From JAVVHH01 sp963835135 (GTDB lineage Bacteria > Pseudomonadota > Alphaproteobacteria > Acetobacterales > Acetobacteraceae), in the NCBI GenBank assembly GCA_963835135.1, contig CAWIEF010000003.1, positions 186,001 to 250,000 of the forward strand: 64,000 nucleotides of DNA, written 5' to 3'. Each line of letters opens with the position of its first letter. The stretch's first letter is position 1. The notes under the pieces are model-generated. The model did not search any database. It worked only from the letters and a program-made list of their open reading frames with translations, and was not told the origin of the DNA. Positions 24,846 to 32,234 of this stretch are shown piece by piece. Both the position numbers and the translations under genes were made by a program.

Positions 24846-25127
24846 CTAGTACCTGCCGGGGCGCGAGTTGCCTTGCGCATTATTCGGCAGCGCCATGTTG
24901 CCGGTGTCAAACCCGCGGTTGCCGGGTGTGGCGATACCACCGCTGACGGTCGGCGAGTTCATGCTGCCGGTGTCGAGCGTCGCCGGGCGGGCCGTGTTCA
25001 GGTTGCCCTGCGGGACCGGAGCGGGGAAGGCCATGTTGCCGGTATCGGTCGGCCGGTTCGGGTTGTTGGCGCACGCGGCCGTGCCGAGCACTGCGGCGAG
25101 CGATAGGATCGTTGCTAGCGTCTTCAT
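24846..25127 (-). CDS. Small exported protein with DTG-N/S-M repeats
   Basis: A 93-residue protein started at the ATG at 25127, which has GAGGAG six bases upstream; the longer open frame upstream lacks such a site. Residues 1-18 form a signal peptide, ending GTAAC with Cys19, a weak lipobox. The mature part is low in complexity with three units DTGNMAFPAP, DTGSMNSPTV and DTGNMALPNN separated by Gly/Asn/Pro-rich spacers. No family is recognised. It may be a small envelope lipoprotein. It faces ccrM tail to tail across 42 bp. Confidence 0.65.
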   Translation of the reverse strand: MKTLATILSLAAVLGTAACANNPNRPTDTGNMAFPAPVPQGNLNTARPATLDTGSMNSPTVSGGIATPGNRGFDTGNMALPNNAQGNSRPGRY

Positions 25128-25277
25128 GGCTGTCTCCTCAATGTGAGTTTTGGCAGGCACCCTACCTACCACAATCCCGGCCAGGCTAGAGGCATGGCCG
25201 GTTGCCGCATAGGCCGGCTTGGCACATCGGCCACAGTTACAACCGATCTGTCGTCGAAAAGACACGCCGCGCGGATG

Positions 25278-26489
25278 TCAGATCGCCCCCTGCTCCCGCA
25301 GGCCGGCAATCGTTTCGTCATCATAGCCCAATCCTCGCAAGACCTGCTCGGTATGTTCGCCCCGCTCCGGCGTGGCGGTGCGGACCCCGCGCCTGATCCC
25401 GGACATGTTGACCGGCGAGGCGACGAGTTCGATGCGCCCGAGCCGGCTGTGCTCCACCGGGGTCGCCATGCCGAGATGCTTGACTTGCGGATCCGCGAAC
25501 ACCTGGTCGATCGTGTTGATGGGGCCGCACGGGATGCCGGCCCCCTCGAACAGCTCGATCCAATGCGCGGACGGCATGGTCCGGGTCACCTCGGAGATCG
25601 CCGCGTTGATCGCCTTGCGGTCGGCGCTGCGGCCCTTCTGGTCGGTCCAGCCCGGGCGCGTGGTCCATTCCGGATGGCCGATCGCCTTGCTGAACCGCTC
25701 GAACAGCCGCGCCGAGCTGGCCGCGATGTTGATGTGGCCGTCGCTCGTCGGAAACACGCCGGTCGGGATGCCGGTCGGATGGTCGTTGCCCGCCTGCTGG
25801 GCGACGTCGCCGCGCATCAGCCACCGGGTCGCCTGGAAGTCGAGCATGAACGTCTGGACCTCGAGCAAGCTCGTCTGCACCCATCGGCCGAGGCCGGTGT
25901 GCTCGCGGTCGAACAGCGCGGTGACGATGCCGAACGCGAGCAGGTTGCCGGCGGTGAGATCGGCGATCGGGATGCCGACGCGCACCGGCCCCTGCCCCGG
26001 CAGCCCGGTGATGCTCATGAGGCCGCCCATCCCCTGCGCGATCTGATCGACCCCGGCGCGGGCGCTGTACGGTCCGGTCTGGCCGAACCCACTGATGCTG
26101 CCGTAGACCAACCGCGGATTGACCGCGTGGACGTCGTCCCACGCGATCTTGAGCCGATGCTTCACGTTGGCCCGCATGTTCTCGACGATCACGTCGGCCT
26201 CGGCCACCAGCTTCATGAACGCGGCATGGCCCTCTGGCGATTTGAGGTTGAGCTGGATCATGCGCTTGTTGCGGTGCAGGTTCTGGAAGTCCGGCCCGTC
26301 GCGATCGCCGCTGATCTCCTCGCCGCCAGTGTCGGGCGGCTCGATACGGATCACGTCGGCGCCCCAATCGGCGAGATGCCGCACCGCGGTCGGCCCGGCG
26401 CGGGCCAGCGTCAAGTCAAGGACGACGATCTTGTCGAGCGGCAATCTGGTTGCGGCGTGCGCTTCGGCGGGTGCGTGTGTGTCAGGCAT
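25278..26489 (-). CDS. CaiB/BaiF family CoA-transferase
   Basis: Class III CoA-transferase, 403 residues from the ATG at 26489 (MPDTHAPAEAH); an upstream ATG would add 22 residues without family similarity. IVVLDLTLARAGPTAVRHLADWGADV, RNKRMIQLNLKSPEG and ADVIVENMRANVKHRL are typical, the last with the Glu/Asn region near the CoA-binding site; SGFGQTGPYSARAGVDQIAQ follows. It moves CoA between acyl groups; the acids are not known. It stands alone, with no dehydrogenase or thiolase beside it. A second member lies at 52.6 kb. Confidence 0.87.
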   Translation of the reverse strand: MPDTHAPAEAHAATRLPLDKIVVLDLTLARAGPTAVRHLADWGADVIRIEPPDTGGEEISGDRDGPDFQNLHRNKRMIQLNLKSPEGHAAFMKLVAEADVIVENMRANVKHRLKIAWDDVHAVNPRLVYGSISGFGQTGPYSARAGVDQIAQGMGGLMSITGLPGQGPVRVGIPIADLTAGNLLAFGIVTALFDREHTGLGRWVQTSLLEVQTFMLDFQATRWLMRGDVAQQAGNDHPTGIPTGVFPTSDGHINIAASSARLFERFSKAIGHPEWTTRPGWTDQKGRSADRKAINAAISEVTRTMPSAHWIELFEGAGIPCGPINTIDQVFADPQVKHLGMATPVEHSRLGRIELVASPVNMSGIRRGVRTATPERGEHTEQVLRGLGYDDETIAGLREQGAI

Positions 26490-26557
26490 CGTTTGGTTCC
26501 AGGACGTCCCAGCTCGCAGTGTATCGCGCCGCCGCCGCCCGGCAACCTCCTCCAATG

Positions 26558-26587
26558 CAAACGGCCGGGCATGAGCCCGGCCGTTGC
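26558..26587 (-). terminator. Hairpin terminator of the cold-shock gene
   Basis: Perfect 10-bp stem ACGGCCGGGC / GCCCGGCCGT with loop ATGA (26561-26584), 25 bases after the stop of the minus-strand cold-shock gene. On that strand it is followed by TTTGC, a short U-run. Confidence 0.65.
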
Positions 26588-26608
26588 CGAATCACAGAGG
26601 CGGAACGG

Positions 26609-27379
26609 TCAGGCTGCTTCGACGGACACCGCCTCAGGGCCGCGGCGGCCGTCGGCCACCTGCATCTTGACGTTCTGGTTCGGCTCGAGCGAGCTCATGC
26701 CGCCCCGGTTGAGCGCCGAGATGTGCACGAACACATCCTTGCCGCCGCCCTCGGGCATGACGAAGCCGAAGCCCTTCTCGGCGTTGAACCACTTGACGGT
26801 GCCGCGCATCTCGACCGCGGTGCTCATGTCGACCGGCTGGCGCGCCGACGAGCGCGGACGGTCGAAGCCGCCGCTGCCAGCCGCACCGCCGTAGCCGCCG
26901 CCAGCAGGACCGCCGCCGCCGCCAGACCCACCACCGCCCCCGCCGCCGCCCGGGGTCGCGGTGCTCTCATCGACGCTCACCACGTCGGCGATCTGAGGAC
27001 CCTTCTGACCCGGCGATACCGAAACACGCAGGGTCGCGCCCGGCGAGACCGTCTGGTAGCCGGCGCGGGACAGCACGCTGATGTGCAGGAACGCATCGCC
27101 GCCGCCGCCCTCGAGTTCGACGAAGCCGAAGCCCTTCTCGCCGTTGAACCACTTCACCGTCGCCCCGGTTTCCGGCCCGCCTGGTGCACCGAAGCCGCGC
27201 GGCGCGGCGCCGAAATTGGAGGGGCCGCGATCACGTCCGCCGGCCGGGACATAGGCGTCCCTCGGCACGTAGGGTTCGTCACGACCTCCTCGACCACCAC
27301 CGCCAAAATCATCGAAGCGGTCTTTCCCGCGGCCGCCACGGCGCGGGCTGTCAAACGAACGGCGGTCAGGTGTGCTCAT
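26609..27379 (-). CDS. Double cold-shock-domain protein
   Basis: A 256-residue protein with two cold-shock domains, at about 72-138 (GATVKWFNGEKGFGFVEL, DAFLHISVLSRAG) and 188-256 (RGTVKWFNAEKGFGFVMP, DVFVHISALNRGG). Each has the RNP1 (KGFGFV) and RNP2 (FLHI/FVHI) motifs for single-stranded RNA/DNA binding. They are joined by a Gly-rich linker with a run of nine glycines, and an Arg/Gly-rich N-terminal tail precedes them. Duplicated cold-shock proteins of this type are common in alphaproteobacteria. A role in RNA chaperoning or cold and stationary-phase response is inferred. A hairpin terminator follows. Confidence 0.88.
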   Translation of the reverse strand: MSTPDRRSFDSPRRGGRGKDRFDDFGGGGRGGRDEPYVPRDAYVPAGGRDRGPSNFGAAPRGFGAPGGPETGATVKWFNGEKGFGFVELEGGGGDAFLHISVLSRAGYQTVSPGATLRVSVSPGQKGPQIADVVSVDESTATPGGGGGGGGSGGGGGPAGGGYGGAAGSGGFDRPRSSARQPVDMSTAVEMRGTVKWFNAEKGFGFVMPEGGGKDVFVHISALNRGGMSSLEPNQNVKMQVADGRRGPEAVSVEAA

Positions 27380-27503
27380 ATCTTGGTCTCAGAACGGGTG
27401 GACGAAACAAACATAATGTGTCCCAGCGCCGGTCCAAGCCGTCAACGGGCGACATGAGGGTAGCTTAGCGGCTTTTCGCAACCGCTGCCAAGGTCTGCCA
27501 AGA

Positions 27504-28271
27504 TCAACGAGAAGCGAAACATCGCGCCCGCGCCCGGGCGGGCATGAAGTCTCCGAGAACGTTGGCGATTTGGCAAGCCGTCATCCGCTTCGGCCCGCGC
27601 GGCGCCGGCTGGCGGCGCAGGTTGATACGCATGATCCCGCCGCCCGCGAGCGGAATGCGCAACGTGCCCTGCTGGATGGCGCGGACGTAAAGCGGCAACC
27701 CGATCCCCGGCGGCGGCGTGCGCCCTTGCGCGATGGCGGAGACGCGGGCGCGGTAGTCGGCGGCCAACACCGGCGTGCGCGAGTGATAGTATCCCACGGC
27801 ATCGAACCAATTGCCGCCGGCATCCGCGCGCAACTGCGTCAGGAAGCGGGCGGCATAGTCGGCGTTGGCCGCCGGGTCGAAAGCCTGCTCGATGCTGGAG
27901 AAGGCGCGCGGGTGTGATTGCAGGTTGATCTGCATGCAGCCGATGTCGATCTGGCCGACGCCGCGGTCCAGCGCCTGCTTCACCCAGGCGACCGCGGCGT
28001 CCTTGCTGTCGAAGTAATAGGCCCCGCCATCGGCATTGACCGCCCACGGCCACGGCTGCAGCCCCGGCAGAGGCGGGATCGGACGCCCGCTCTCGGCCTT
28101 GGCGATCGCGAGCAGCAGGCCGGGCAACGTGCCCTGGCGCGATTGCGCCGCAGCGATCGCCATCGTGCAGAGTGCGCTCTGCTCCTGCGTCCAGCCCGCC
28201 CGGACCGCCTGTTCGGCCGCCCGGGATGCGCTGGTCAGCAGCAGGAGGATGCAGACGGCGATGCGAAACAC
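27504..28271 (-). CDS. Lytic transglycosylase (SLT domain)
   Basis: Peptidoglycan-cleaving enzyme of 255 residues from a GTG at 28271, which begins a signal peptide (FRIAVCILLLLTSASRAAE). The SLT goose-lysozyme-like domain follows: LLLAIAKAESGRP with catalytic Glu, DRGVGQIDIGCMQINLQSHP, and AVGYYHSRTP with YRARV. The frame stays open far upstream, but that part overlaps the hairpin and the PEP-CTERM gene and is not family-like. Such proteins often serve secretion or pilus systems; none is adjacent here. The start is the least certain part. Confidence 0.78.
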   Translation of the reverse strand: MFRIAVCILLLLTSASRAAEQAVRAGWTQEQSALCTMAIAAAQSRQGTLPGLLLAIAKAESGRPIPPLPGLQPWPWAVNADGGAYYFDSKDAAVAWVKQALDRGVGQIDIGCMQINLQSHPRAFSSIEQAFDPAANADYAARFLTQLRADAGGNWFDAVGYYHSRTPVLAADYRARVSAIAQGRTPPPGIGLPLYVRAIQQGTLRIPLAGGGIMRINLRRQPAPRGPKRMTACQIANVLGDFMPARARARCFASR

Positions 28272-28290
28272 CGCGCCATGTAACGCCTTA

Positions 28291-28321
28291 GCCGCCGCGC
28301 TCCAAATTTGGACGCGGCGGC
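28291..28321 (-). terminator. Long inverted repeat after the PEP-CTERM gene
   Basis: GCCGCCGCG and CGCGGCGGC arms surround the inner palindrome TCCAAATTTGGA, giving a near-continuous stem (28291-28321) ten bases after the stop of the PEP-CTERM gene. It can act as its terminator and separates it from the lytic transglycosylase gene. No U-run follows. Confidence 0.5.
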
Positions 28322-28330
28322 GACGCCGGG

Positions 28331-29854
28331 TCAGCCGGCGCGACGCCGGCGGAGCAGCAGACCGGCAAGGCCTGCGCCGAGCAAGCCGAACGTTGCCGGC
28401 TCCGGCACCGCGGCGACCGCGACGCCGCGGTAGACGACGCCGTATTGCCCTGCCTCGATCGTCGTGAAGCTCTCCGTCGCCGGCAGTGTCGTGGCGCTCA
28501 ACAGGTCGGTGATGGCCACGATCTCGTTGGGGTCGGCGCCCGCGTCGCCACTGGCGCTGTTGGTCGACGTCGCCGCGTACAGCGTCACGGTGCCGTCCGC
28601 ATTGAGCTTCCCGGCCAGGTCGCGCAGGCCGGTCGTGTAGGGGTCGAGGTTGGCCGGGTAGCCCGCCACGGTATAGGGCGTGTAGAGGTTCAGCCCGGTC
28701 TGCAGCGTATACGCCAACACCCATGTGCCGTTGACCAGCGTCCACTTCTCCAGGCCCGCGTGCGGATCGTTGATCAGGCCGGCGTTACCCTCGTCGGCGA
28801 CATAGAGCGTCGTCGAGTTAGCGAAGAACAGGCCGAAGGGCGCGAAGTAGCTGGAGCAGTTCGTGACCGTGCAGGTCTGCGCCGACGCCGCCTGGGTCGG
28901 GAAGCCCGGCAGAACGGTGATCGGCGTGCCGGCGCCGCCGGTGGGCAGCGTTCCGGCCGTGCCGACCTGATACACCGTGTCGATCCCGTTGGAGCCGCTG
29001 CCCTTGCTGGTGTAGAGCGTGTTGTTGTTGATCGTCAGCCCGCGGAAGTTGTTGTCCTTGAGCAAGTAGCCGTCGGCCGCCCCGGTGAACTGCCCCGCCG
29101 TGACCGATGCGCCGGTTCCGGGCGCGACGACCTGCACGCCGGTCGTCGCCAGCAACTGCGCTCCGATCGTGCCGGGCGTGGTCACGCTGTCGGTGGCCTT
29201 GACGCCGTTGCCGCTGTTGCCGGCCGTGTAGATGGCGCCGTTGGCCGAGATCGCGGCGCGGATGTTGTTGCCCGAGTAGTCGTTGGTATTGGTCACCGTC
29301 GTGGCGCCGGTGCTGGTGTTGACCGCCACGACCGAGCGCGGCGTGACCGGCGCGGTGTCGCTGTTGGTCGTGTCCACCACACCGGGCGTGTTCGCGTTGG
29401 AGCGGTCGAGCGAGGTGATCGGGGCATTGTAGCCGCCCAGGGTCAGGGTCTGTCCGTCCGGCGTGATGTTGATCGCGAGCTCCGACTTGGACGGGAAGCT
29501 GGTGGCGACGCCGGTCGGGGCGGTCACGTTCAGGGTCGGCGTGCTGGTCGCGGTGATCTGGTTGGGCGTACGCACGTCTTGCAGCAAGATCGGCGAGAGG
29601 ACGCCGAAATTCCCGTCGACCGCGGCATTGTTGAACACGTTCGGGTAGCTGCCATTGGCGACGGCTTTCGCGCCGTTGCTGTTCGGCAGGGCCTGGCCGA
29701 CTGTGATGGTCGAGGCGTCGCCGGCATAGACGCTGTACGAGACGATGAGGTCGCCCGGCGTAAAGAGCGGCGTCGCCTGGGTCGGCCGTGCGATCAGCAG
29801 GCCGGCGGCGGCAAGCGCGGTCGTCGCATGCTTCAGGTGTCGATACTGGTTCAT
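28331..29854 (-). CDS. PEP-CTERM sorting domain protein
   Basis: Exported protein of 507 residues. An N-terminal signal ends near residue 27 (PTQATPL). The middle is rich in Thr, Asn, Gly and Ser, with repeated short strands resembling a beta-propeller or repeat surface protein (GAIYTAGNSGNG, NNNTLYTSKGSGSNG, ANSTTLYVADEGNAG). The C-terminus is VPEPATFGLLGAG, a hydrophobic helix, then RRRRAG, the canonical PEP-CTERM signal cut by an exosortase. No exosortase gene is in the window. Families of this kind co-occur with exopolysaccharide clusters, and one lies 8 kb away. The exact role is unknown. Confidence 0.87.
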   Translation of the reverse strand: MNQYRHLKHATTALAAAGLLIARPTQATPLFTPGDLIVSYSVYAGDASTITVGQALPNSNGAKAVANGSYPNVFNNAAVDGNFGVLSPILLQDVRTPNQITATSTPTLNVTAPTGVATSFPSKSELAINITPDGQTLTLGGYNAPITSLDRSNANTPGVVDTTNSDTAPVTPRSVVAVNTSTGATTVTNTNDYSGNNIRAAISANGAIYTAGNSGNGVKATDSVTTPGTIGAQLLATTGVQVVAPGTGASVTAGQFTGAADGYLLKDNNFRGLTINNNTLYTSKGSGSNGIDTVYQVGTAGTLPTGGAGTPITVLPGFPTQAASAQTCTVTNCSSYFAPFGLFFANSTTLYVADEGNAGLINDPHAGLEKWTLVNGTWVLAYTLQTGLNLYTPYTVAGYPANLDPYTTGLRDLAGKLNADGTVTLYAATSTNSASGDAGADPNEIVAITDLLSATTLPATESFTTIEAGQYGVVYRGVAVAAVPEPATFGLLGAGLAGLLLRRRRAG

Positions 29855-29933
29855 CGGGGGCTCTCGATCTCGTGTCGAGCGTTCCTACAATCTCAAAACC
29901 AGAGTTAGTGTTGCAATATCGTTACAGCGCTTG

Positions 29934-29955
29934 AAACCGGCCGAGTGTGGCCGGA
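29934..29955 (-). terminator. Hairpin after dat (end of the ntr operon)
   Basis: Stem CCGGCC / GGCCGG with a six-base loop at 29937-29954, five bases after the dat stop; on the minus strand it is followed by TTTC. It plausibly ends the dusB-ntrBC-ntrYX-dat transcript. Confidence 0.5.
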
Positions 29956-29959
29956 CGTC

Positions 29960-30829
29960 TCAGGCCGCGTTCGCCAAGCTGCCGCGGGCATGACGCGCAA
30001 AGATGTCGAACAACCGTCGCGTGACCCGGCCCGGCGTGCCGTCGCCCACCGGTAGGCCATCTACCGCGACGATCGGGCGGACGAAGCTCGTGGCGCTCGT
30101 CATGAACACCTCTTGCGCATCCCGCAGCTCGGCCTCGGTGAAGGCGCGCTCCTGCAAGGTGATCCCCTCCTCGGCAAGCAAGGCGATCAAGGCCGCGCGG
30201 GTGCAGCCCGGCAGGATCGAATGCCCCAACGGCCGCGTGCGCAACACGCCGTCCGCGTCGACGATCCAGGCGCTCGTGGACGAGCCTTCCGTGACGATCC
30301 CATCGTGATCGATCAGGAACGCTTCCGCGGCCCCCTTCTCGCGCGCCGCCTGCTTGGCCAGCACGTTGGGCAGCAGCGCCACTGACTTGATGTCGCACCG
30401 GTCCCAGCGCTGGTCCGGATGCGTGATGGCTTTGACCGCCCAGGCCGCCACGTCGCGCGGATAGGGCGCGGTCCGCCGCACCGTCACCACGACCGAGGGC
30501 GGCACGGATGCGGCAGGGAACGCGTGGTCCCGCCGGGCGACGCCGCGGGTGATCTGCATGTAGACCAGTCCCTCGGTGACGCGATTCTGGCTGAGCACCT
30601 CGCGAAGCACATGCAGCAGGGCGGGCCGGGTCATGGGCATGGCAATGCGGATCTCGCGCAGCGACCGCTCCAGCCGGTCGAGGTGCAGCCCGGCGTCGAC
30701 CAGCCGGCCGCCCATCACGTAGACGACCTCATAGATCCCGTCGGCGAACTGGTAGCCGCGATCCTCGACGTTCACGCTCGCCTCGCGCTGCGGCACATAG
30801 GCGCCGTTGACGTAGGCAATGCGGCTCAT
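29960..30829 (-). CDS. dat: D-amino-acid transaminase / class IV aminotransferase
   Basis: PLP enzyme of fold type IV, 289 residues. NVEDRGYQFADGIYEVVYV is the characteristic opening of D-alanine transaminases, and Lys148 in CDIKSVALLPNVLAKQ binds the cofactor. EGSSTSAWIVDADGVLRTRP and SILPGCTRAALIALL complete the pattern. It would interconvert D-amino acids and 2-oxo acids; a branched-chain or 4-amino-4-deoxychorismate lyase-like activity cannot be excluded. The start overlaps the ntrX stop by four bases (ATGA), so it is coupled to the nitrogen-control operon. Confidence 0.85.
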   Translation of the reverse strand: MSRIAYVNGAYVPQREASVNVEDRGYQFADGIYEVVYVMGGRLVDAGLHLDRLERSLREIRIAMPMTRPALLHVLREVLSQNRVTEGLVYMQITRGVARRDHAFPAASVPPSVVVTVRRTAPYPRDVAAWAVKAITHPDQRWDRCDIKSVALLPNVLAKQAAREKGAAEAFLIDHDGIVTEGSSTSAWIVDADGVLRTRPLGHSILPGCTRAALIALLAEEGITLQERAFTEAELRDAQEVFMTSATSFVRPIVAVDGLPVGDGTPGRVTRRLFDIFARHARGSLANAA

Positions 30830-32223
30830 GATGCGTTCCGATCGTCCGAGTTGACGCCGAGCTGCTTCAGCTTGCGGTGCAGCGCGCTGCGCTCCATGCC
30901 GACGAAACCGGCGGTGCGGCTGATATTGCCGCCGAATCGCAGCAACTGCGCCTGCAGGTATTGCGTCTCGAACAAGTCCCGCGCCTCACGGAGCGGCAGT
31001 GACATCAGGTCGGCGGAGGGATCGAAGTTCAGCAGCGACGGCGCGCCCTGGCTGATCTCGGCCGGCAGCATCTCGGCCCGAATCGGGTCGTTCGCCCCGC
31101 CGGGCGCCATGATCAGCAGCCAGTCCATCAGGTTGCGGAGCTGACGCACGTTGCCGGGCCAGTCGTAGGCCTGGAGTGCGGTCAGCGCGTCGGTGGACAG
31201 ATCGCGACTGGGAATGCCGGAGTTCTCGGCCGAGCGCTCGATGAAGTGCCGCGCCAGCTCCGGGACATCCTCGCGCCGCTCCTTCAGGCTCGGCATCCGC
31301 ACCGGCACCACGGCCAGCCGGTAATACAGGTCCTCGCGGAATCGACCGCCGGCGATCTCGGCCTGCAGGTCCCGGTTGCTGGTCGCCAGTACCCGGACAT
31401 CGACCTTGACGCGGGTCGCGCCGCCGAGCCGCTCGAAGGTCTGGTCCTGCAGCGCTCGGACGATCTTGCCTTGAGTCTCCAACGGCATGTCGGACACCTC
31501 GTCCAGCAGCAGCGTGCCGCCATGCGCCCGCTCGAGCACGCCCGCCCGCCGCGGCACGGCCGACGCGTCCGACCCGGCTTCGACGCCGAACAGCTCCTCC
31601 TCGAACCGGGCCGGGTTGAGCGTGGCGCAGTTCAGCACCACGAACGGCCCGTCGGCGCGTCGCGAGCGCTGATGCACCATGCGCGCGGCCACCTCCTTGC
31701 CCGAGCCGGCCGGCCCGCTGATCAGCACCCGCGACCCGGTCGGCGCGACCCGCTCGACCGCGGCGCGGAGCTGCGTGATGGCGCCGCTCTGCCCGGTCAG
31801 CTCCGACTCCGCGCCCGCCCGCAGCCGCAACTCGGCATTCTCGCGCGACAGCCGGGCCGCCTCGAGCGCCCGGCGCACGATCAGCAGCAGCCGGTCCGAC
31901 TTGAACGGCTTTTCGATGAAGTCGTAGGCGCCGTGCTGGATCGCCGTGACCGCGGTTTCGATCGTCCCGTGTCCGGAGATCATCACCACCGGCACATGCG
32001 GCTCCTCGGCATGCAGCACGTTAAGGATGCCGAGTCCGTCCAATCGCGATCCCTGCAACCAGACGTCGAGGATGACGAGCGAGGGCCGCCGGTGCCGGAA
32101 GGCGGCGATCGCCGCGTCGGAGTCTCCTGCTTGCCGGACCGCGTAGCCTTCGTCGTCGAGCACGCCGTCGATCAGAGTGCGGATATCAGGCTCGTCGTCG
32201 ACGATAAGGATTTCCTGGGCCAT
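30826..32223 (-). CDS. ntrX: NtrX, response regulator of the NtrY/NtrX system
   Basis: A 465-residue regulator: receiver domain (phosphoacceptor Asp53 in LVILDVWLQ), AAA+ domain (SGPAGSGKEVAARM; GTLLLDEVSDMPLETQ) and a Fis-type helix-turn-helix (GGNISRTAGFVGMERSALHR). The sigma-54 contact motif GAFTGA, expected between ELFG and the Walker B, is missing; the segment reads VEAGSDASAVPRRAGVLE. Loss of this motif is reported for several alphaproteobacterial NtrX proteins, which may act at sigma-70 promoters. It lies 11 bp after ntrY. Confidence 0.93.
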   Translation of the reverse strand: MAQEILIVDDEPDIRTLIDGVLDDEGYAVRQAGDSDAAIAAFRHRRPSLVILDVWLQGSRLDGLGILNVLHAEEPHVPVVMISGHGTIETAVTAIQHGAYDFIEKPFKSDRLLLIVRRALEAARLSRENAELRLRAGAESELTGQSGAITQLRAAVERVAPTGSRVLISGPAGSGKEVAARMVHQRSRRADGPFVVLNCATLNPARFEEELFGVEAGSDASAVPRRAGVLERAHGGTLLLDEVSDMPLETQGKIVRALQDQTFERLGGATRVKVDVRVLATSNRDLQAEIAGGRFREDLYYRLAVVPVRMPSLKERREDVPELARHFIERSAENSGIPSRDLSTDALTALQAYDWPGNVRQLRNLMDWLLIMAPGGANDPIRAEMLPAEISQGAPSLLNFDPSADLMSLPLREARDLFETQYLQAQLLRFGGNISRTAGFVGMERSALHRKLKQLGVNSDDRNAS

Positions 32224-32234
32224 TGGGCCGGTCT

